NCBI RefSeq assembly: GCF_001297705.1
Contig: NZ_LIRF01000007.1
Location: 434,001-498,000 of the forward strand
Origin: Chryseobacterium sp. ERMR1:04
GTDB taxonomy: Bacteria > Bacteroidota > Bacteroidia > Flavobacteriales > Weeksellaceae
Direction: 5' to 3'
Length of the DNA stretch: 64,000 nt
Below the pieces are notes generated by a model, which worked only from the letters and a program-made list of their open reading frames with translations, did not search any database and was not told the origin of the DNA. Shown here piece by piece: positions 63,582 through 64,000 of this stretch. The stretch's first letter is position 1, and each line of letters starts with the position of its first letter. The position numbers were made by a program, and so were the translations under genes.

Positions 63582-64000
63582 ATGAATACTCCCTCAAATA
63601 TGTTGGCATTAGGAACAAAAGCTCCTTTTTTTGAGCTTCCAAACCCGTCAAAAAGTAACGAAATTCAGTCATTGGATGAGTTAAAAGGTGAAAAAGGAAC
63701 ATTGGTGATCTTTATGTGTAACCATTGTCCGTTCGTTCTTCACGTGATTGATAAGTTGAATGAGTTGTATGAAGACTATAATGAAAGAGGAATAGAGTTC
63801 ATCGCTATCAATGCCAATAATGTTGAAAAATACCCGGCAGATTCTCCGGAGAAAATGATCGAATTCCAAATCGAAAGAAATTTTGATTTTCCTTATTTAT
63901 ATGACGAGAGCCAAGCGGTTGCAAAAGCATACGAAGCGGCATGTACCCCAGATTTTTATTTCTTTGATGATAAGCTAGACCTTATCTATAGAGGGCAAAT
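63582..64000 (+). CDS. Thioredoxin-family protein, cut by the window end
   Basis: An incomplete CDS of 139 complete codons that runs off the window. The predicted protein starts MNTPSNMLALGTKAPFFELP, an AhpC/TSA-like N-terminus. Its active site is FMCNHCPFVLHVI, a CxxC pair (CNHC) followed by Pro. AINANNVEKYPADSPEKM and YEAACTPDFYFFDDKLDLIY, with the cis-proline in TPDFYFFD, complete the fold seen so far. This fits the redoxin-domain proteins annotated as thioredoxin family in Flavobacteriia. It has no signal peptide. The C-terminus is not visible. Confidence 0.85.
   Translation, partial: MNTPSNMLALGTKAPFFELPNPSKSNEIQSLDELKGEKGTLVIFMCNHCPFVLHVIDKLNELYEDYNERGIEFIAINANNVEKYPADSPEKMIEFQIERNFDFPYLYDESQAVAKAYEAACTPDFYFFDDKLDLIYRGQ

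Noticed and set aside
1..64000. CRISPR arrays, insertion sequences with transposase, prophage genes, rRNA.
   Set aside because: None was seen: no regular repeat-spacer pattern, no DDE transposase motif, no phage structural or lysis module apart from a chromosomal GH25 lysozyme, and no rRNA sequence.

Overview
The window is a low-GC chromosomal segment from a Bacteroidota member, most likely a Flavobacteriia/Weeksellaceae organism close to Chryseobacterium. This rests on type IX secretion (T9SS) C-terminal sorting domains, a TonB-dependent siderophore receptor, flavobacterial promoters (TTG, about 20 bases, TAnnTTTG), rare Shine-Dalgarno sequences, and families such as DUF4403 and the LIC_10190-like membrane protein. 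The genus is inferred from general resemblance only; no 16S gene is present.

Layout. Bases 1-9.5 kb hold a lipoprotein, a T9SS-exported reprolysin-like metalloprotease, an MscS channel, a 1-Cys peroxiredoxin, a small beta-barrel protein, a siderophore receptor with a PepSY-like partner, and a Gfo/Idh/MocA oxidoreductase. Bases 9.5-23 kb are mostly housekeeping: an Uup-type ABC-F ATPase, small membrane proteins, a FemAB/GNAT-like protein, a 5'(3')-nucleotidase, a surface alpha/beta hydrolase, GH25 lysozyme, type II NADH dehydrogenase with trmD, an EEP-family hydrolase, an Lrp/AsnC regulator, deoC and dusB. Bases 23-34.5 kb are a cell-surface block: four T9SS cargo proteins, a very large outer-membrane protein, and a frameshifted M1-peptidase-like/beta-barrel gene. 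Bases 34.5-41.2 kb carry a fused pyrE-pyrF, DUF1232, two thioredoxin-like proteins, aroC, a polytopic membrane protein and a glycine-zipper lipoprotein. Bases 41.2-43.7 kb are gene-poor, with one glycosyltransferase, tRNA-Cys and two related plus-strand terminator elements that look like small RNAs.

Bases 44-51 kb hold RDD and DUF4403 genes, folB and the threonine operon thrA-thrB-thrC. Upstream of thrA is an unlisted 32-codon leader ORF rich in Ile and Thr, ending in a hairpin whose loop is its own stop codon: a probable attenuator. Divergent from it (51.0-52.2 kb) is an array of five small genes for Cys-rich peptides with double-glycine-type leaders; the fifth is only 55 codons. This is the best candidate for an undescribed system in the window. 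Bases 52-56 kb hold nadA, gmk, yicC and miaA with several dispersed repeats. Bases 56-63.3 kb are an RND multidrug efflux operon (TetR, adaptor, permease, outer-membrane factor) with four copies of a CTAACnGTGTTAR palindrome that probably is the TetR operator. The window ends inside a thioredoxin-family gene.

All functional calls come from reading motifs and family resemblance; no database search was run.
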